Source: Ohtaekwangia sp036568665 (GTDB lineage Bacteria > Bacteroidota > Bacteroidia > Cytophagales > Cyclobacteriaceae). Taken from it: a stretch of DNA of 64,000 nt. This document shows, in pieces, positions 1 to 9,549 of this stretch (within the stretch, counting starts at the first letter, position 1; every line of letters starts with the position of its first letter). The position numbers and the translations under genes are program-made. The DNA lies in NCBI RefSeq assembly GCF_036568665.1, contig NZ_DATCSD010000050.1, positions 1-64,000 of the forward strand, read 5' to 3'. The notes beneath the pieces were generated by a model. That model had not been told where the DNA came from. It did not search any database and saw only the letters and a list, made by a program, of their open reading frames with translations.

Positions 1-1766
1 GCTCCCCATGTACCAGTCCATACGTTGTGATCGTCTTCCAACAGAACGGACATGATATCGTCTATATCTAAACCGTTAGATTCATTATATGCCTTTACTT
101 CATTATGATCGAAGAAATATAAACCACTCCAGCTTACAAACCAGATATTTCCTTTTGAATCAAATTGAAAATCACCTGCCGCCCAGACTCTTGCTCCGTT
201 TAAATCTTTCACATGCGTAATCTCATCGCCATGCATTTTGATCAGTCCAAAAGTTGAAGACATCCATATATCCCCTGTAACAGGATGCTCTAAAATCTTA
301 TAGATCGTTGGCGGAAAAGGAAATGGATCTTCCGGGTCTTCTATATTTACCTCGCTGATAACACCATTCTCAAATTTATTAAGACCTTCCAATGTACCGA
401 TCCACATGGCTCCATTGGCATCCTGATAGAAAGCATATACATAATTCGATAGCAGGCCATCGCCTTCTTTATAGTTAACTTGTGTATTGTCGTCAAAAAC
501 CGTTACACCGGCTCCGTATGTACCGGCCCATTTCTTTTTATCCTTGTCAACATAGATGGCATTTATGCGTGTTGACTGAGCAATCTCTATCGCGGGATAA
601 TAGTCGGCAGTTAAATCTTTATACCGGAAGATTCCATTTTCTGTGCCGAACCAGAATATACCGCTTCCAGGTTCTTCCGCTATATCCAATACACCGGCTT
701 CAAACTGACTAGAAAAAGGTTTCGACTGAGGAATCACCTCCCGGTTGTTATCCAGTATACTATATCCCGTCCATGTACCTATATAATATCGGCCATCGGT
801 ACCTTTAATCATTTTCCAAATGAGATTTCCCTTGATCTCATTTTTCGGCAGCACTTCATTCCAGTTCTGCCCCTGCTGTATATATAGATGCTCACTTCCG
901 ATCCAGAGATGATTGTTCTTGTCCCGAAAAGTAATGTTAGCCTGGTGCTCGGTTGGATAATTGGTAAGTATACCATTCTGCATGACGGTATAGCCCCCTT
1001 CTGCACCAAAATATAGTGTCCCTTTATCCTCGCTGGTTGTTATGCGATCGTAGATAGTAAACAGCACTTCATTCTTCTCCCAGCTATAATGTTTCCAGGT
1101 TGTATAAGCCGATATTTTTGCAATTCCGCCATAGCCTAATGTTACCCATATATTTCCATCTTTGTCGCCATTGATATCTTCAAAACCGAAGGGAGAAACC
1201 CAGGACGGATTGCTAAGGTTTGTCCATTTTGTTCCATCAAAAAAGCTTACAGAAAAAGTGGAGATAACCCACACAACATCATTCGTATCGACATATACTC
1301 CTTTGATAAAATTATTACCCAGCCCGGTGGTTGCATCATAGAGCGTCCAGGTACCATTGGTATATTTATATAATCCGGACGATGAACCTACCCATAATGT
1401 TCCGTGACTATCTGTAGCAATCGCATTAAATATATTGGGCTTATCTATAAACTCCCAGTGAAGTCCGTCATAGCGTGCAGCCCGGTTAGCCGAAGCCATC
1501 CACAGGTTCCCTTGTTTATCTTTCACCAGGTCAGTCGGGATTAATCGTTCAAACGAATCGTCATCAGCAAATCGTTTCAAAACATTGCCTTCCAGGTCTG
1601 CCAACACAATCCCTCCGCCTGTGGTAATCCAGAGTGTGTCATGATAAAATTCGATGTCTTCAACATCTCGTATGGAATAGATTTTCTCCTGGAGACACTG
1701 CGCTGTTAACGAAAGAGAACACATCATCAACAGAACAAAAGCTAACACGGGGGTAATTACTTTCAT
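1..1766 (-). CDS. Two-component-regulator-type beta-propeller sensor, N-terminal part (truncated by window edge)
   Basis: An uninterrupted frame runs from an ATG at 1766 to the first base of the window, giving 588 residues and no stop, so the gene continues to the left. It opens with a signal peptide (MKVITPVLAFVLLMMCSLSL then TAQ). The rest is a string of short blades with W-(I/V/M/A/F)-(G/S) ends such as LWVGSSSGLYKY, MWIGTLEGLNKF and IWFVSWSGLYFF, the pattern of the two-component-regulator propeller repeats. In Bacteroidota such periplasmic propellers usually precede a Y_Y_Y domain, a membrane helix and a histidine kinase or LuxR/AraC output; that part is outside the window. The ligand is unknown. 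Confidence 0.85.
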   Translation of the reverse strand, partial: MKVITPVLAFVLLMMCSLSLTAQCLQEKIYSIRDVEDIEFYHDTLWITTGGGIVLADLEGNVLKRFADDDSFERLIPTDLVKDKQGNLWMASANRAARYDGLHWEFIDKPNIFNAIATDSHGTLWVGSSSGLYKYTNGTWTLYDATTGLGNNFIKGVYVDTNDVVWVISTFSVSFFDGTKWTNLSNPSWVSPFGFEDINGDKDGNIWVTLGYGGIAKISAYTTWKHYSWEKNEVLFTIYDRITTSEDKGTLYFGAEGGYTVMQNGILTNYPTEHQANITFRDKNNHLWIGSEHLYIQQGQNWNEVLPKNEIKGNLIWKMIKGTDGRYYIGTWTGYSILDNNREVIPQSKPFSSQFEAGVLDIAEEPGSGIFWFGTENGIFRYKDLTADYYPAIEIAQSTRINAIYVDKDKKKWAGTYGAGVTVFDDNTQVNYKEGDGLLSNYVYAFYQDANGAMWIGTLEGLNKFENGVISEVNIEDPEDPFPFPPTIYKILEHPVTGDIWMSSTFGLIKMHGDEITHVKDLNGARVWAAGDFQFDSKGNIWFVSWSGLYFFDHNEVKAYNESNGLDIDDIMSVLLEDDHNVWTGTWG

Positions 1767-2042
1767 GGATAACAGGGGGATAGCCGGATAAAGATTAAGG
1801 GTATATCGATCTAAGATACAAAAATGAAAAATCAAAAAGAGATTTGCTAACGCATTACGATGCAAATGATCTATGGATGGCGAAAGAAAATTGAATTATG
1901 GAAACAACGAATGGATAAAACGGGCATACCTTTTTAAGATGCACCATGCTGTAACGACCGATGATCAAAGCTTTCATCCCTTGTGGTAAAGTATAATTAC
2001 CGGTGAACGCTTCTATCACGTAATTTTAGGTCTTTGTTTTCC

Positions 2043-3308
2043 ATGATTGCCAAGACACTTCGCGCTTTTCAGAGTAGAAATTACCGGCTATATTTTTCAG
2101 GGCAATCGCTGTCGCTGATCGGAACATGGATGCAGCGCACGGCTGTGTACTGGCTGGTTTATGAGCTTACCTCGTCTGCGTTTATGCTGGGGCTTGCTGC
2201 GTTCGCGGCCCAGTTTCCTTCGTTTATGTTTTCGATCATCGGTGGGGTTATCTCCGATCGCTTTAACCGCTATAAAGTTTTATTGCTTACGCAGATAGCA
2301 TCGCTGGTGCAGGCTGTTATTCTTACTGCGCTGGTTTTATCCGGCCACTATACCGCGTGGCAGATCTTGATACTGAGCGTTGTGCTGGGAACGATCAATG
2401 CCTTTGATGTACCCGCGCGGCAAGCATTGGTTTACGACATGGTTGATAACAAAGAACATTTACCCAACGCCATCGCGCTAAATTCTTCGATGGTACACCT
2501 CGCGCGACTGATAGGCCCTGCGTTGTCGGGTATTGTGTTGCACCAGTTCGGAGCTGCCATCTGTTTTTTATTGAATGCTTTCAGCTTTATTGCTGTGATT
2601 ACCTCGCTCCTCTTTATGAATCTGCCGCCCTATAAAAAGCCGGAGCGTCTCACCAACGCCATGACGGATCTGAAGAACGGATTTATATACCTGAAGAACA
2701 CTCCATCAATCAGTACCATTATGCTGATGCTGGCATTGGTAAGTCTTTTCTCGTTGCCCTATATAACGCTGCTGCCTATCTATGCCAGGGAGATCTTTCA
2801 CGGAAAGGCTACTACCTTTGGTTATCTCAATAGCATGGTTGGCCTGGGTGCGTTGGGCGGTGCTATATTTCTGGCTTCGCTTAGCCCGGGCGTTGGTTTG
2901 AAACGTATATTGTTTGTGAATACAATTCTCTTTGGCGTGGGCCTCATGTTGTTCTCTCACCTTACCACACTCCATTTTGCTTTGCCTTTCCTGGTAATTG
3001 TCGGATTCGGAATGATGTCGCAGACGACCATCAGCAACACATTAATTCAAACCATGGTAACGCCAGCTATGCGCGGGCGTGTACTCAGTTATTATGCCAT
3101 GGCATTCTTTGGCATGCAGCCTATTGGTGCACTTATGATCGGGGCGCTGTCGCACTATATCGGAGCGCCTAATACATTTCTGATACAGGGTATAATTACC
3201 TGCCTCATTGCGTTGTTGTTCAGTCCTTATCTTCGTCAGCGTGCGTTAAAGCAAACGGATAAGATGAAGATCGGACAACTCGAAGAACGCTCTGCCGAAA
3301 CTACCTGA
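2043..3308 (+). CDS. MFS transporter, enterobactin-exporter-like (MFS_3) family
   Basis: The 421-residue inner-membrane protein has about twelve hydrophobic segments. The N-terminal stretch SRNYRLYFSGQSLSLIGTWMQ and the loop after TM2, GGVISDRFNRYKVLL (the MFS D-R-x-x-R/K motif A), match the EntS-like MFS_3 family. These are drug/proton or siderophore exporters. ATG at 2043 is preferred to a TTG three codons upstream. The C-terminus is a charged cytoplasmic tail. The gene stands alone, with no clear terminator before the next gene, and the substrate cannot be read from the sequence. Confidence 0.85.
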   Translation: MIAKTLRAFQSRNYRLYFSGQSLSLIGTWMQRTAVYWLVYELTSSAFMLGLAAFAAQFPSFMFSIIGGVISDRFNRYKVLLLTQIASLVQAVILTALVLSGHYTAWQILILSVVLGTINAFDVPARQALVYDMVDNKEHLPNAIALNSSMVHLARLIGPALSGIVLHQFGAAICFLLNAFSFIAVITSLLFMNLPPYKKPERLTNAMTDLKNGFIYLKNTPSISTIMLMLALVSLFSLPYITLLPIYAREIFHGKATTFGYLNSMVGLGALGGAIFLASLSPGVGLKRILFVNTILFGVGLMLFSHLTTLHFALPFLVIVGFGMMSQTTISNTLIQTMVTPAMRGRVLSYYAMAFFGMQPIGALMIGALSHYIGAPNTFLIQGIITCLIALLFSPYLRQRALKQTDKMKIGQLEERSAETT

Positions 3309-3491
3309 TATATACTTTGCAGTATCTATAGGCATTCCATCAAATTATCTTTGCAGCTTCTTCCTTTTATAGGGAATAATTATTCCCTACCCGAACATCT
3401 GGTCCCTGTCTTGATCAGCGATTATTCATGATTGATTTTTGTAGTGTCATTCTCGCGGGATGAAAAAACAAACACATTTAACTACAGATTT

Positions 3492-3827
3492 ATGACAGAG
3501 AAAGCTTATATACCATCGGCCTTTACGAATTACGTAACCGGTGTGGATAAGAAAGACGTTGCCGGGATCGCAGCATGCTTTACACCGGATGCAGTTGTGC
3601 AAGACGAAGGTCATGTATATACCGGCAGAGAAGCTATCAGAAATTGGGTTGCCCGGGGTTTCGAAGAGTATCAATATACATTGGCGGTGAAAGATATACA
3701 GGAGAAGAAATCAGAATGGATTGCCACCACCCTTGTAACCGGAACGTTTGACGGAAGCCCGATTCAACTGCGGTTTATCTTTACATTGAAAGATGCCCTG
3801 ATGGCAACATTAACCATTCGATCCTGA
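3492..3827 (+). CDS. NTF2-like / SnoaL-type small protein
   Basis: The protein has 111 residues from the ATG at 3492; an in-frame TTG at 3432 would only add an unconvincing leader. The pattern AFTNYVTGVDKKDVAGIAACFTPDAVVQDEGHVYTGREAIRNWV is characteristic of the NTF2/SnoaL alpha+beta cone fold, in which small proteins act as polyketide cyclases, isomerases or ligand binders. The stop lies 14 nt before the SDR start at 3842, so the two genes are probably co-transcribed and may act on the same small molecule. That pairing, convergent with an HxlR regulator, is common in Bacteroidota. No substrate can be assigned. Confidence 0.75.
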   Translation: MTEKAYIPSAFTNYVTGVDKKDVAGIAACFTPDAVVQDEGHVYTGREAIRNWVARGFEEYQYTLAVKDIQEKKSEWIATTLVTGTFDGSPIQLRFIFTLKDALMATLTIRS

Positions 3828-3841
3828 TCAGGTATATATCT

Positions 3842-4639
3842 ATGCAAAACGTAATGAACAATTATGCTACCGAACTTTCGGGTAAGAGAGTTCTGGTTAC
3901 GGGTGGAACAAAAGGAACCGGCAAAGCCATTGTACAGCGACTACGCGCAGCCGGTGCAACGGTGATGGCTACTGCACGTTCTGTGCCGGCAGACCTGACT
4001 TCGTCTGAACTATTTATACCGGCTGATATAAGTACGATAGAAGGTGTTGAAGTGGTTGCACGTGAAGTCTTAAAATACATGGGCGGTGTAGATATACTGG
4101 TGAATAATGTAGGCGGTTCTTCTGCTCCTGCCGGTGGCGCACTGGCATTAACAGATCACGACTGGATGCAAACCATCAACGCTAATTTGCTGGCTGCCGT
4201 ACGACTCGACCGGGCGTTGCTGCCTTCTATGTTGCAGCAAGGTAAAGGTGTAATTATACATATATCTTCTATTCAACGGGTGTTGCCATTGCCCGATGCT
4301 ACGCTGGCGTATGCAGCGGCTAAAGCAGCATTGAGTAATTATAGCAAGGGGCTTTCAAAAGAAATGTCGCCACGGGGTATCCGGGTAAATTCAGTTGCTC
4401 CCGGTTTTATCCAAACTACCGCTGCCGATAATCTTATTGATCGCATTGCGCAGAATGCCAACACCGATAAAGATGGCGCACTCAAATTATTGATGGATTC
4501 ATTGGGAGGTATACCAATGGGACGACCGGCAAAGCCGGAAGAAGTTGCTGAGCTTGTTGCTTTCCTGGTATCCGATCGTGGCGGTTATCTCAGTGGCGCA
4601 GAGTATATAATTGATGGTGGTACGATTCCTACTATCTAA
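3842..4639 (+). CDS. Short-chain dehydrogenase/reductase (classical SDR)
   Basis: This is a 265-residue cytoplasmic NAD(P)-dependent oxidoreductase. The nucleotide-binding glycine motif TGGTKGTG is at residues 20-27, the structural motif reads NNVGG instead of the usual NNAG, and the catalytic Y-x-x-x-K appears as YAAAK after a serine-rich strand (HISSIQ). The C-terminal YLSGAEYIIDGG is the usual end of classical SDRs. It follows the NTF2-like gene by 14 nt and ends at a strong bidirectional hairpin. The substrate is unknown; the context suggests a stress- or xenobiotic-linked reductase. Confidence 0.88.
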   Translation: MQNVMNNYATELSGKRVLVTGGTKGTGKAIVQRLRAAGATVMATARSVPADLTSSELFIPADISTIEGVEVVAREVLKYMGGVDILVNNVGGSSAPAGGALALTDHDWMQTINANLLAAVRLDRALLPSMLQQGKGVIIHISSIQRVLPLPDATLAYAAAKAALSNYSKGLSKEMSPRGIRVNSVAPGFIQTTAADNLIDRIAQNANTDKDGALKLLMDSLGGIPMGRPAKPEEVAELVAFLVSDRGGYLSGAEYIIDGGTIPTI

Positions 4640-4654
4640 ATATAGTATAAATGT

Positions 4655-4680
4655 AAAAGGGCTCTTGTGAGCCCTTTTAT
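4655..4680. terminator. Bidirectional intrinsic terminator between SDR and HxlR genes
   Basis: A perfect 10-bp stem AAAAGGGCTC / GAGCCCTTTT (4655-4664 and 4669-4678) encloses the loop TTGT. T runs form on either strand because the stem ends are A4/T4. It lies 15 nt after the SDR stop and ends just before the convergent HxlR stop at 4684, so it can serve both transcripts. Confidence 0.85.
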
Positions 4681-4683
4681 TGT

Positions 4684-5061
4684 TCATTGTTTTAAATGTT
4701 CCGGCAATCGCTCGCCCTTTAAAATTACTTCCTGTAATTTAGTTTTGTTGTCGTCTCCCCACTTTCCCATTTCTGCTATTACGGGTATAATACTTTCTCC
4801 GAGTGGTGTTAAGCTATATTCCACCCTGGGCGGCATTTCGGCAAAGATCTTTTTGCGGATCAGCTCGTGTTCTTCCAGTTGAGACAATTGCATGTTGAGA
4901 ACTCTGCGTGCTGCATCGGGTATCTTTCTATGAATTTCGTTCGGGCGTTTTACACCCTCTGATATATAGTATAGGATACTGATCTTCCATTTTCCATAGA
5001 GAACTTCTCGGATAAGATCAAGGCCGCAGTTAAGCGTGATGGGTGTCTTTCGGGTATACAT
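4684..5061 (-). CDS. HxlR-family winged-helix transcriptional regulator
   Basis: The 125-residue protein from ATG at 5061 fits the usual HxlR length. A longer frame to 5169 would read back through the hairpin at 5152-5176 and is rejected. The motif TLNCGLDLIREVLYGKWKISILYYI has the conserved cysteine (Cys of NCGLD) used for thiol redox or electrophile sensing in this family. It is followed by the winged-helix core ARRVLNMQLSQLEEHELIRKK. It lies on the same strand as the upstream RND operon but beyond that operon's terminator, and converges with the SDR. It may control either neighbour; the target is unproved. Confidence 0.85.
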   Translation of the reverse strand: MYTRKTPITLNCGLDLIREVLYGKWKISILYYISEGVKRPNEIHRKIPDAARRVLNMQLSQLEEHELIRKKIFAEMPPRVEYSLTPLGESIIPVIAEMGKWGDDNKTKLQEVILKGERLPEHLKQ

Positions 5062-5139
5062 AGTCTGGAGGGGGATGTGTTTGTGTATACATTTGCCGCA
5101 GCGAAGGTGCTCCGGTGGTATCGAAGTTACGCTTTTCGT

Positions 5140-5176
5140 TGGCAAATAAAAAAGAGCCCTGCATGGCAAGGCTCTT
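5140..5176 (-). terminator. Intrinsic terminator of the RND operon
   Basis: Reading the minus strand after the RND stop at 5199, the stem AAGAGCC / GGCTCTT (5170-5176 with 5152-5158, 7 bp) is followed by a T-rich run (CTTTTTTATTT on the minus strand). It separates the efflux operon from the HxlR gene downstream. Confidence 0.8.
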
Positions 5177-5198
5177 CTTTATATATAACTGTTATAAA

Positions 5199-8100
5199 TT
5201 AATGCGTGTCGTGCGCAAGGTCTGTAGCAGGTGTTTTGGGTTTGTTTTTGTAGGCGATCTTCGTAATGAATACGAATAATACAGGCACTACAAATATAGC
5301 CAGCGAACTTGCCGCGACCATACCTCCCGCCACTGTCCAGCCAATTGTTTTACGCGCTTCCGCTCCTGCACCGGCAGCAAATGCCAATGGCAACACACCG
5401 AGGATAAACGCCAGCGAAGTCATGATGATTGGTCGCAAGCGCAGTGAAACTGCTTCGAGTGTCGCTTCCACAATTTCCATTCCACGGTCTACACGTTCTT
5501 TGGCAAACTCCACGATCAGAATCGCGTTCTTGGCCGCAAGACCAATCAGCGTTATCAACCCGATCTGTGCATAGATATTGTTTGTCAGATTCGGTAACAG
5601 TGTCAAGGTAAGAATTGAGCCAAAGGCACCGATCGGTACAGCAAACAATACTGAGAATGGCACTGACCAGCTTTCATATAGTGCAGCGAGGAACAGGAAT
5701 ACGAATATTACAGATATACCGAAGATAAGACCCGTACTGTTACCAGCCTTGATCTCTTCACGGCTCATACCACCAAACTCGTAGCTATAGCCCACAGGCA
5801 TAGTCTGCGCAGCTACTTCTTTCAAGGCATCAATGGCTTGTCCGCTACTATAGCCAGGTTTCGCTACACCCATAATTTCCGCAGAGCGGTATATATTATA
5901 GTGCGATACCACAGCCGGAGTCTCGATCATTTTGGAAGTGATGAGCGAACTGAGCGGGACCATGTTGCCTGCACTGTTGCGTACAAAATATTTACCTATA
6001 TCCTGGATGTTTTTTCTGTAAGAAGTATCCGCTTGTGATACCACGCGGAAATTTCTTCCATAGATATTAAAGTCGTTCACATACGTACTACCGAGATAAG
6101 TCGATAGTGTGCTATAGGCATCGGATACAGAAACACCGAGTTTCTTCGCTTTCTCTTTATCCAGCTCTACCTGGTAACTTGGTGTGCGTGCCGAGAAGAA
6201 TGAATAAGCCATGGCTATTTCCGGACGCTGGTTAGCAGCCATCAGGAACTTGCGCATAACGCCTTCAAACTGTTTTATATCATCGGTACTGGTAGTTTGC
6301 TGTAACTCGAATGTAAATCCGGATGATTGCCCGAGACCCGGTATAGCGGGCGGAGCAATGGTAAGTATACGTGCTTCTTTAATATCAGCCGTACGCTTCT
6401 GTATCTCTCCCATTACAGCCTGCACACTTTCTGTTTTCAGATCGCGTTCATTCCAGTGCTTCAGGTTTACGAAGAGTGTTCCTACGTTAGACTTGTTTGA
6501 GAAAGTCAAAATGTTCAGACCGGCAAGACCACCCACTACCTGTACTGCATGTATAGACTCAATGCGCTTCTGGATCTCAAGTTGCATCTCGATGTTACGC
6601 TTGGTCGAAGTACCTTCCGGCATTTCGTAGGTAACATACATACGCTTCTCATCTTCTGTTGGTATAAAGCCGGTTGGTTTATGTTTGAAGAGCCAGAACA
6701 AACCAACGAACAAACAGATCATCATGACCAATACATACGGTGTACGTTTTATCCAGGTGTTCACACCACGGGTATAGGAACCGGTAACTTTGCCAAACCA
6801 GTTGTTAAAGCTATCGAAGAAACGATCGAGTATATTTTTCCTGGTCTCTCCGTTGTGCGGCTTCAGCAGCAACATACTCAGTGCCGGTGTAAGTGACAAT
6901 GCTACGAAAGCCGAGATCACTACCGATACGGCAATGGTAATAGCGAACTGCTGATAGAGTTTACCTACTATACCGGGTACAAATCCTACTGGTACGAATA
7001 CGGCCGCGAGGATCAAGGCGATAGCAATTACCGGAGCAGAAATCTCTTTCATCGCACGGCTCGTTGCTTCCTTAGGCGATAGTTTATAGTGATCCATGTT
7101 ATGCTGGATCGCTTCCACCACCACAATCGCATCATCCACCACGATACCAATCGCCAACACAAAGGCAAACAATGTCAGTGTGTTGATGGTAAACCCAAAC
7201 GGTATAAAGAAGATGAATGTACCAATGAGTGATACCGGTATAGCAAGCACAGGTATCAATGTAGCGCGCCAGTTCTGCAGGAAGAGGAACACCACCAATA
7301 CCACCAGTGCGAGTGCTTCCAACAGCGTATGCACCACTTCTTCAATAGAGATCTCTACCACCGAAGTTGTTTCGAGTGGCACAAGGAAGTCTACATCTTT
7401 CGGGAAGCCTTTCTTCAGTTCAGCCAGTGCTTTGGTTACACCTTCGTTTGTTGCCAGCGCATTGGCACCCGGTGCTAAATATAGCAGCATGAAGGCGGCC
7501 GGCTTGCGCATTACAAACGGGTTGTTACCATAGTTAAACTTGGCCAGCTCTACGCGTGCTATATCTTTCAAATATACCAGGTTGCCCTGTTGTGGATTGT
7601 TGCGTACTACAATGTTCTCAAAATCTTCTACGCGGTTGATACGGCTATTGGTAAGTACGTTGTACTCAAATGCCTGCAGGCGTGGCTGCGGACTGGCACC
7701 GATAGAACCGGCTGCTATCTGCAGGTTTTGTTCTGCCAATGCTGCATTTACTTCTGCGGGAGTTATACCCAGGCTGGCAAGCTTCTCCGGGTTAAGCCAT
7801 ATACGCATACCAAAGTCGTCACCCACCATTACGATATCCCCTACTCCGCTTACGCGCAGCAAGGCATCTTTCAGGTATATATTTCCAAAGTTACCCAGGA
7901 AGGTTGCATCGTGTGTGCCATTCGGAGAATATAGCGCGAGCGCCAGAAATATACTGGGGTTACGCTTGCGCACCGTGATACCGAGACGTTTTACAATCTC
8001 GGGCAATGCAGGTTCAGCAACACTTACGCGGTTCTGTACATCCAGCGTGGCAATGTTTATATCCGTTCCTATATCAAAGGTTACGGTAATAGCACTGGCT

Positions 8101-8360
8101 CCACTGCTGGTACTGTTACTCGACATGTACGACATGCCGGGAGTACCGTTGATCTGCGCTTCGATGGCGGTGGTTGTAGTCTGTTCAACCGTCTGCGCAT
8201 CGGCACCTATATAGGTACTGTTAACGTTCACCGTGGGCGGTGTAATATCAGGATATTGCGAAATAGGCAATGTCGTCATCGCAATGATACCCACAAGTAC
8301 AATTACTACGGATACCACGATAGACGTAACAGGCCTTTTTATAAAAACATCTGAGATCAT
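5199..8360 (-). CDS. RND efflux pump inner-membrane transporter (HAE1/AcrB family)
   Basis: The 1053 residues match the full length of hydrophobe/amphiphile efflux-1 pumps. TM1 lies at about residues 10-28 after MISDVFIKRP. TM4 carries the proton-relay pair Asp409-Asp410 in GIVVDDAIVVVE, equivalent to AcrB D407/D408. Large periplasmic porter loops follow TM1 and TM7, and the second half repeats the fold (GLAAKNAILIVEFAKE). As the pump of a tripartite complex it would use the proton gradient to expel amphiphilic compounds through the TolC-like protein. It is the third gene of the operon, starting 31 nt after the membrane fusion protein stop, and is followed by a terminator. The drug range cannot be predicted. 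Confidence 0.96.
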   Translation of the reverse strand: MISDVFIKRPVTSIVVSVVIVLVGIIAMTTLPISQYPDITPPTVNVNSTYIGADAQTVEQTTTTAIEAQINGTPGMSYMSSNSTSSGASAITVTFDIGTDINIATLDVQNRVSVAEPALPEIVKRLGITVRKRNPSIFLALALYSPNGTHDATFLGNFGNIYLKDALLRVSGVGDIVMVGDDFGMRIWLNPEKLASLGITPAEVNAALAEQNLQIAAGSIGASPQPRLQAFEYNVLTNSRINRVEDFENIVVRNNPQQGNLVYLKDIARVELAKFNYGNNPFVMRKPAAFMLLYLAPGANALATNEGVTKALAELKKGFPKDVDFLVPLETTSVVEISIEEVVHTLLEALALVVLVVFLFLQNWRATLIPVLAIPVSLIGTFIFFIPFGFTINTLTLFAFVLAIGIVVDDAIVVVEAIQHNMDHYKLSPKEATSRAMKEISAPVIAIALILAAVFVPVGFVPGIVGKLYQQFAITIAVSVVISAFVALSLTPALSMLLLKPHNGETRKNILDRFFDSFNNWFGKVTGSYTRGVNTWIKRTPYVLVMMICLFVGLFWLFKHKPTGFIPTEDEKRMYVTYEMPEGTSTKRNIEMQLEIQKRIESIHAVQVVGGLAGLNILTFSNKSNVGTLFVNLKHWNERDLKTESVQAVMGEIQKRTADIKEARILTIAPPAIPGLGQSSGFTFELQQTTSTDDIKQFEGVMRKFLMAANQRPEIAMAYSFFSARTPSYQVELDKEKAKKLGVSVSDAYSTLSTYLGSTYVNDFNIYGRNFRVVSQADTSYRKNIQDIGKYFVRNSAGNMVPLSSLITSKMIETPAVVSHYNIYRSAEIMGVAKPGYSSGQAIDALKEVAAQTMPVGYSYEFGGMSREEIKAGNSTGLIFGISVIFVFLFLAALYESWSVPFSVLFAVPIGAFGSILTLTLLPNLTNNIYAQIGLITLIGLAAKNAILIVEFAKERVDRGMEIVEATLEAVSLRLRPIIMTSLAFILGVLPLAFAAGAGAEARKTIGWTVAGGMVAASSLAIFVVPVLFVFITKIAYKNKPKTPATDLAHDTH

Positions 8361-8391
8361 TTGTTCTCGGTTATAAGATGAATGTTATCGG

Positions 8392-9531
8392 TTATTTTTT
8401 AGCAGCTTGCGGGGCATTGCCTGCCGGTGCCGGAGGTGCTATATTGATCGGTGTGCCCTCGCGAAGATTCTGTATACCTTCGGTAATGATCACATCGCCT
8501 TCTTTCAAGCCTTCGCGTATAATGATGTTGCGACCTATCTGCTTGCCCAATTTTATCTTTACCTGTGTGGCTTTAGCACTGTCGGCTACATATACATAAA
8601 ATTCACCCAGTTGCTCATTCACAGCTTTGTAAGGTATAATTACCGACTTGCTTGTAGTGGACTGCACCAGCAATGTACCGCTCATACCAGAGCGCAGGCT
8701 ATGATTCACGTTCGGAAATTCGATACGCATTTTTATAGTACCGGTTTGCGGATCAACAGCACGGTCTATTACACTGATCTTGCCGGGATAGGGGTATAAT
8801 TCTCCTTTGAATGACAAGCGGAATGTTGAATCACCTTTGGAAACTTTTCTCCCCAGTAATTCGGTGAAGCGGTATATTTCCTGTTGATCAACCGTGATAT
8901 CTACAGCGATCGGATTATCGGAAGATATAGTATTCAATACCGTCTGACCAGGTGTAACGGCTGCACCTAAACGCACAGCAGATATACCAATGGTTCCATC
9001 GAACGGAGCAACAATGGTAGCATAGCGCACGCTGGTTTGTACCGAACGCACTGCTGCTTTGGCTGCTTCTACTTGTTTCTCGGCAGCAGCATACGTTGCT
9101 TCAGCATAATCAACCTGTTGTTTCGCGATAGCATCTTTCTTGTCGAGCTCGCGGTAACGATCTACATCGCGCTTTGCTTTGTCGAGGTTAGCTTCCTGTA
9201 CAGAAAGATTGGCCAGTGCCTGATTATAGTTAGCAGAAGTTTGCTGCGGATCGATCGAGTATAACTTCTGTCCTTTCTTTACCTGTTGTCCTTCTGTAAA
9301 GTGAATGCCGGTAATATAGCCACTCACCTGCGGGCGCAGTTCTACTTCCTGCAAGGCTCTTACAATAGCCGGGTACTCATCATAATACGCGGCATCGCCT
9401 GTTGATACAGTTTGCACGGCAACATTTACAGGTGGCGGCCCCTGCATACCCTGCTGGTTTTTATTTCCGCAGGCGAATGCTGCAAGCAACAGCGTTACAG
9501 AGGCATACGATAGTATATTCTTCAATGACAT
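8392..9531 (-). CDS. RND efflux periplasmic adaptor (membrane fusion protein), lipoprotein
   Basis: The 379-residue protein begins with a lipoprotein signal (LLAAFAC, lipid-anchor Cys21), so it should be anchored in the inner membrane facing the periplasm. A barrel-sandwich half (VELRPQVSGYITGIHFTEGQQVKKGQKLY) is followed by an alpha-helical hairpin rich in Ala, Lys and Gln (about residues 105-165), the second lipoyl half (ATIVAPFDGTIG) and a beta-barrel domain. This is the AcrA/MexA order. It lies between the TolC-like and pump genes, so it is the adaptor of this complex. Confidence 0.95.
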   Translation of the reverse strand: MSLKNILSYASVTLLLAAFACGNKNQQGMQGPPPVNVAVQTVSTGDAAYYDEYPAIVRALQEVELRPQVSGYITGIHFTEGQQVKKGQKLYSIDPQQTSANYNQALANLSVQEANLDKAKRDVDRYRELDKKDAIAKQQVDYAEATYAAAEKQVEAAKAAVRSVQTSVRYATIVAPFDGTIGISAVRLGAAVTPGQTVLNTISSDNPIAVDITVDQQEIYRFTELLGRKVSKGDSTFRLSFKGELYPYPGKISVIDRAVDPQTGTIKMRIEFPNVNHSLRSGMSGTLLVQSTTSKSVIIPYKAVNEQLGEFYVYVADSAKATQVKIKLGKQIGRNIIIREGLKEGDVIITEGIQNLREGTPINIAPPAPAGNAPQAAKK

Positions 9532-9549
9532 AGTGTAATAGTTTCTGAA

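Noticed and set aside
1767..2042. Possible small gene in the spacer between the propeller sensor and the MFS gene
   Set aside because: No frame with a start codon, a protein-like pattern or a promoter/terminator pair could be found.
5062..5169. N-terminal extension of the HxlR regulator
   Set aside because: It would overlap the RND terminator stem, and the winged-helix family starts at about the ATG at 5061.
7540..8214. A 224-codon frame antisense to the RND pump, and neighbouring frames at 7096-7533, 6211-6630 and 5266-5574
   Set aside because: They lie opposite a conserved pump gene; their composition is that of a mirrored coding sequence, with no start context, signal or known motif.
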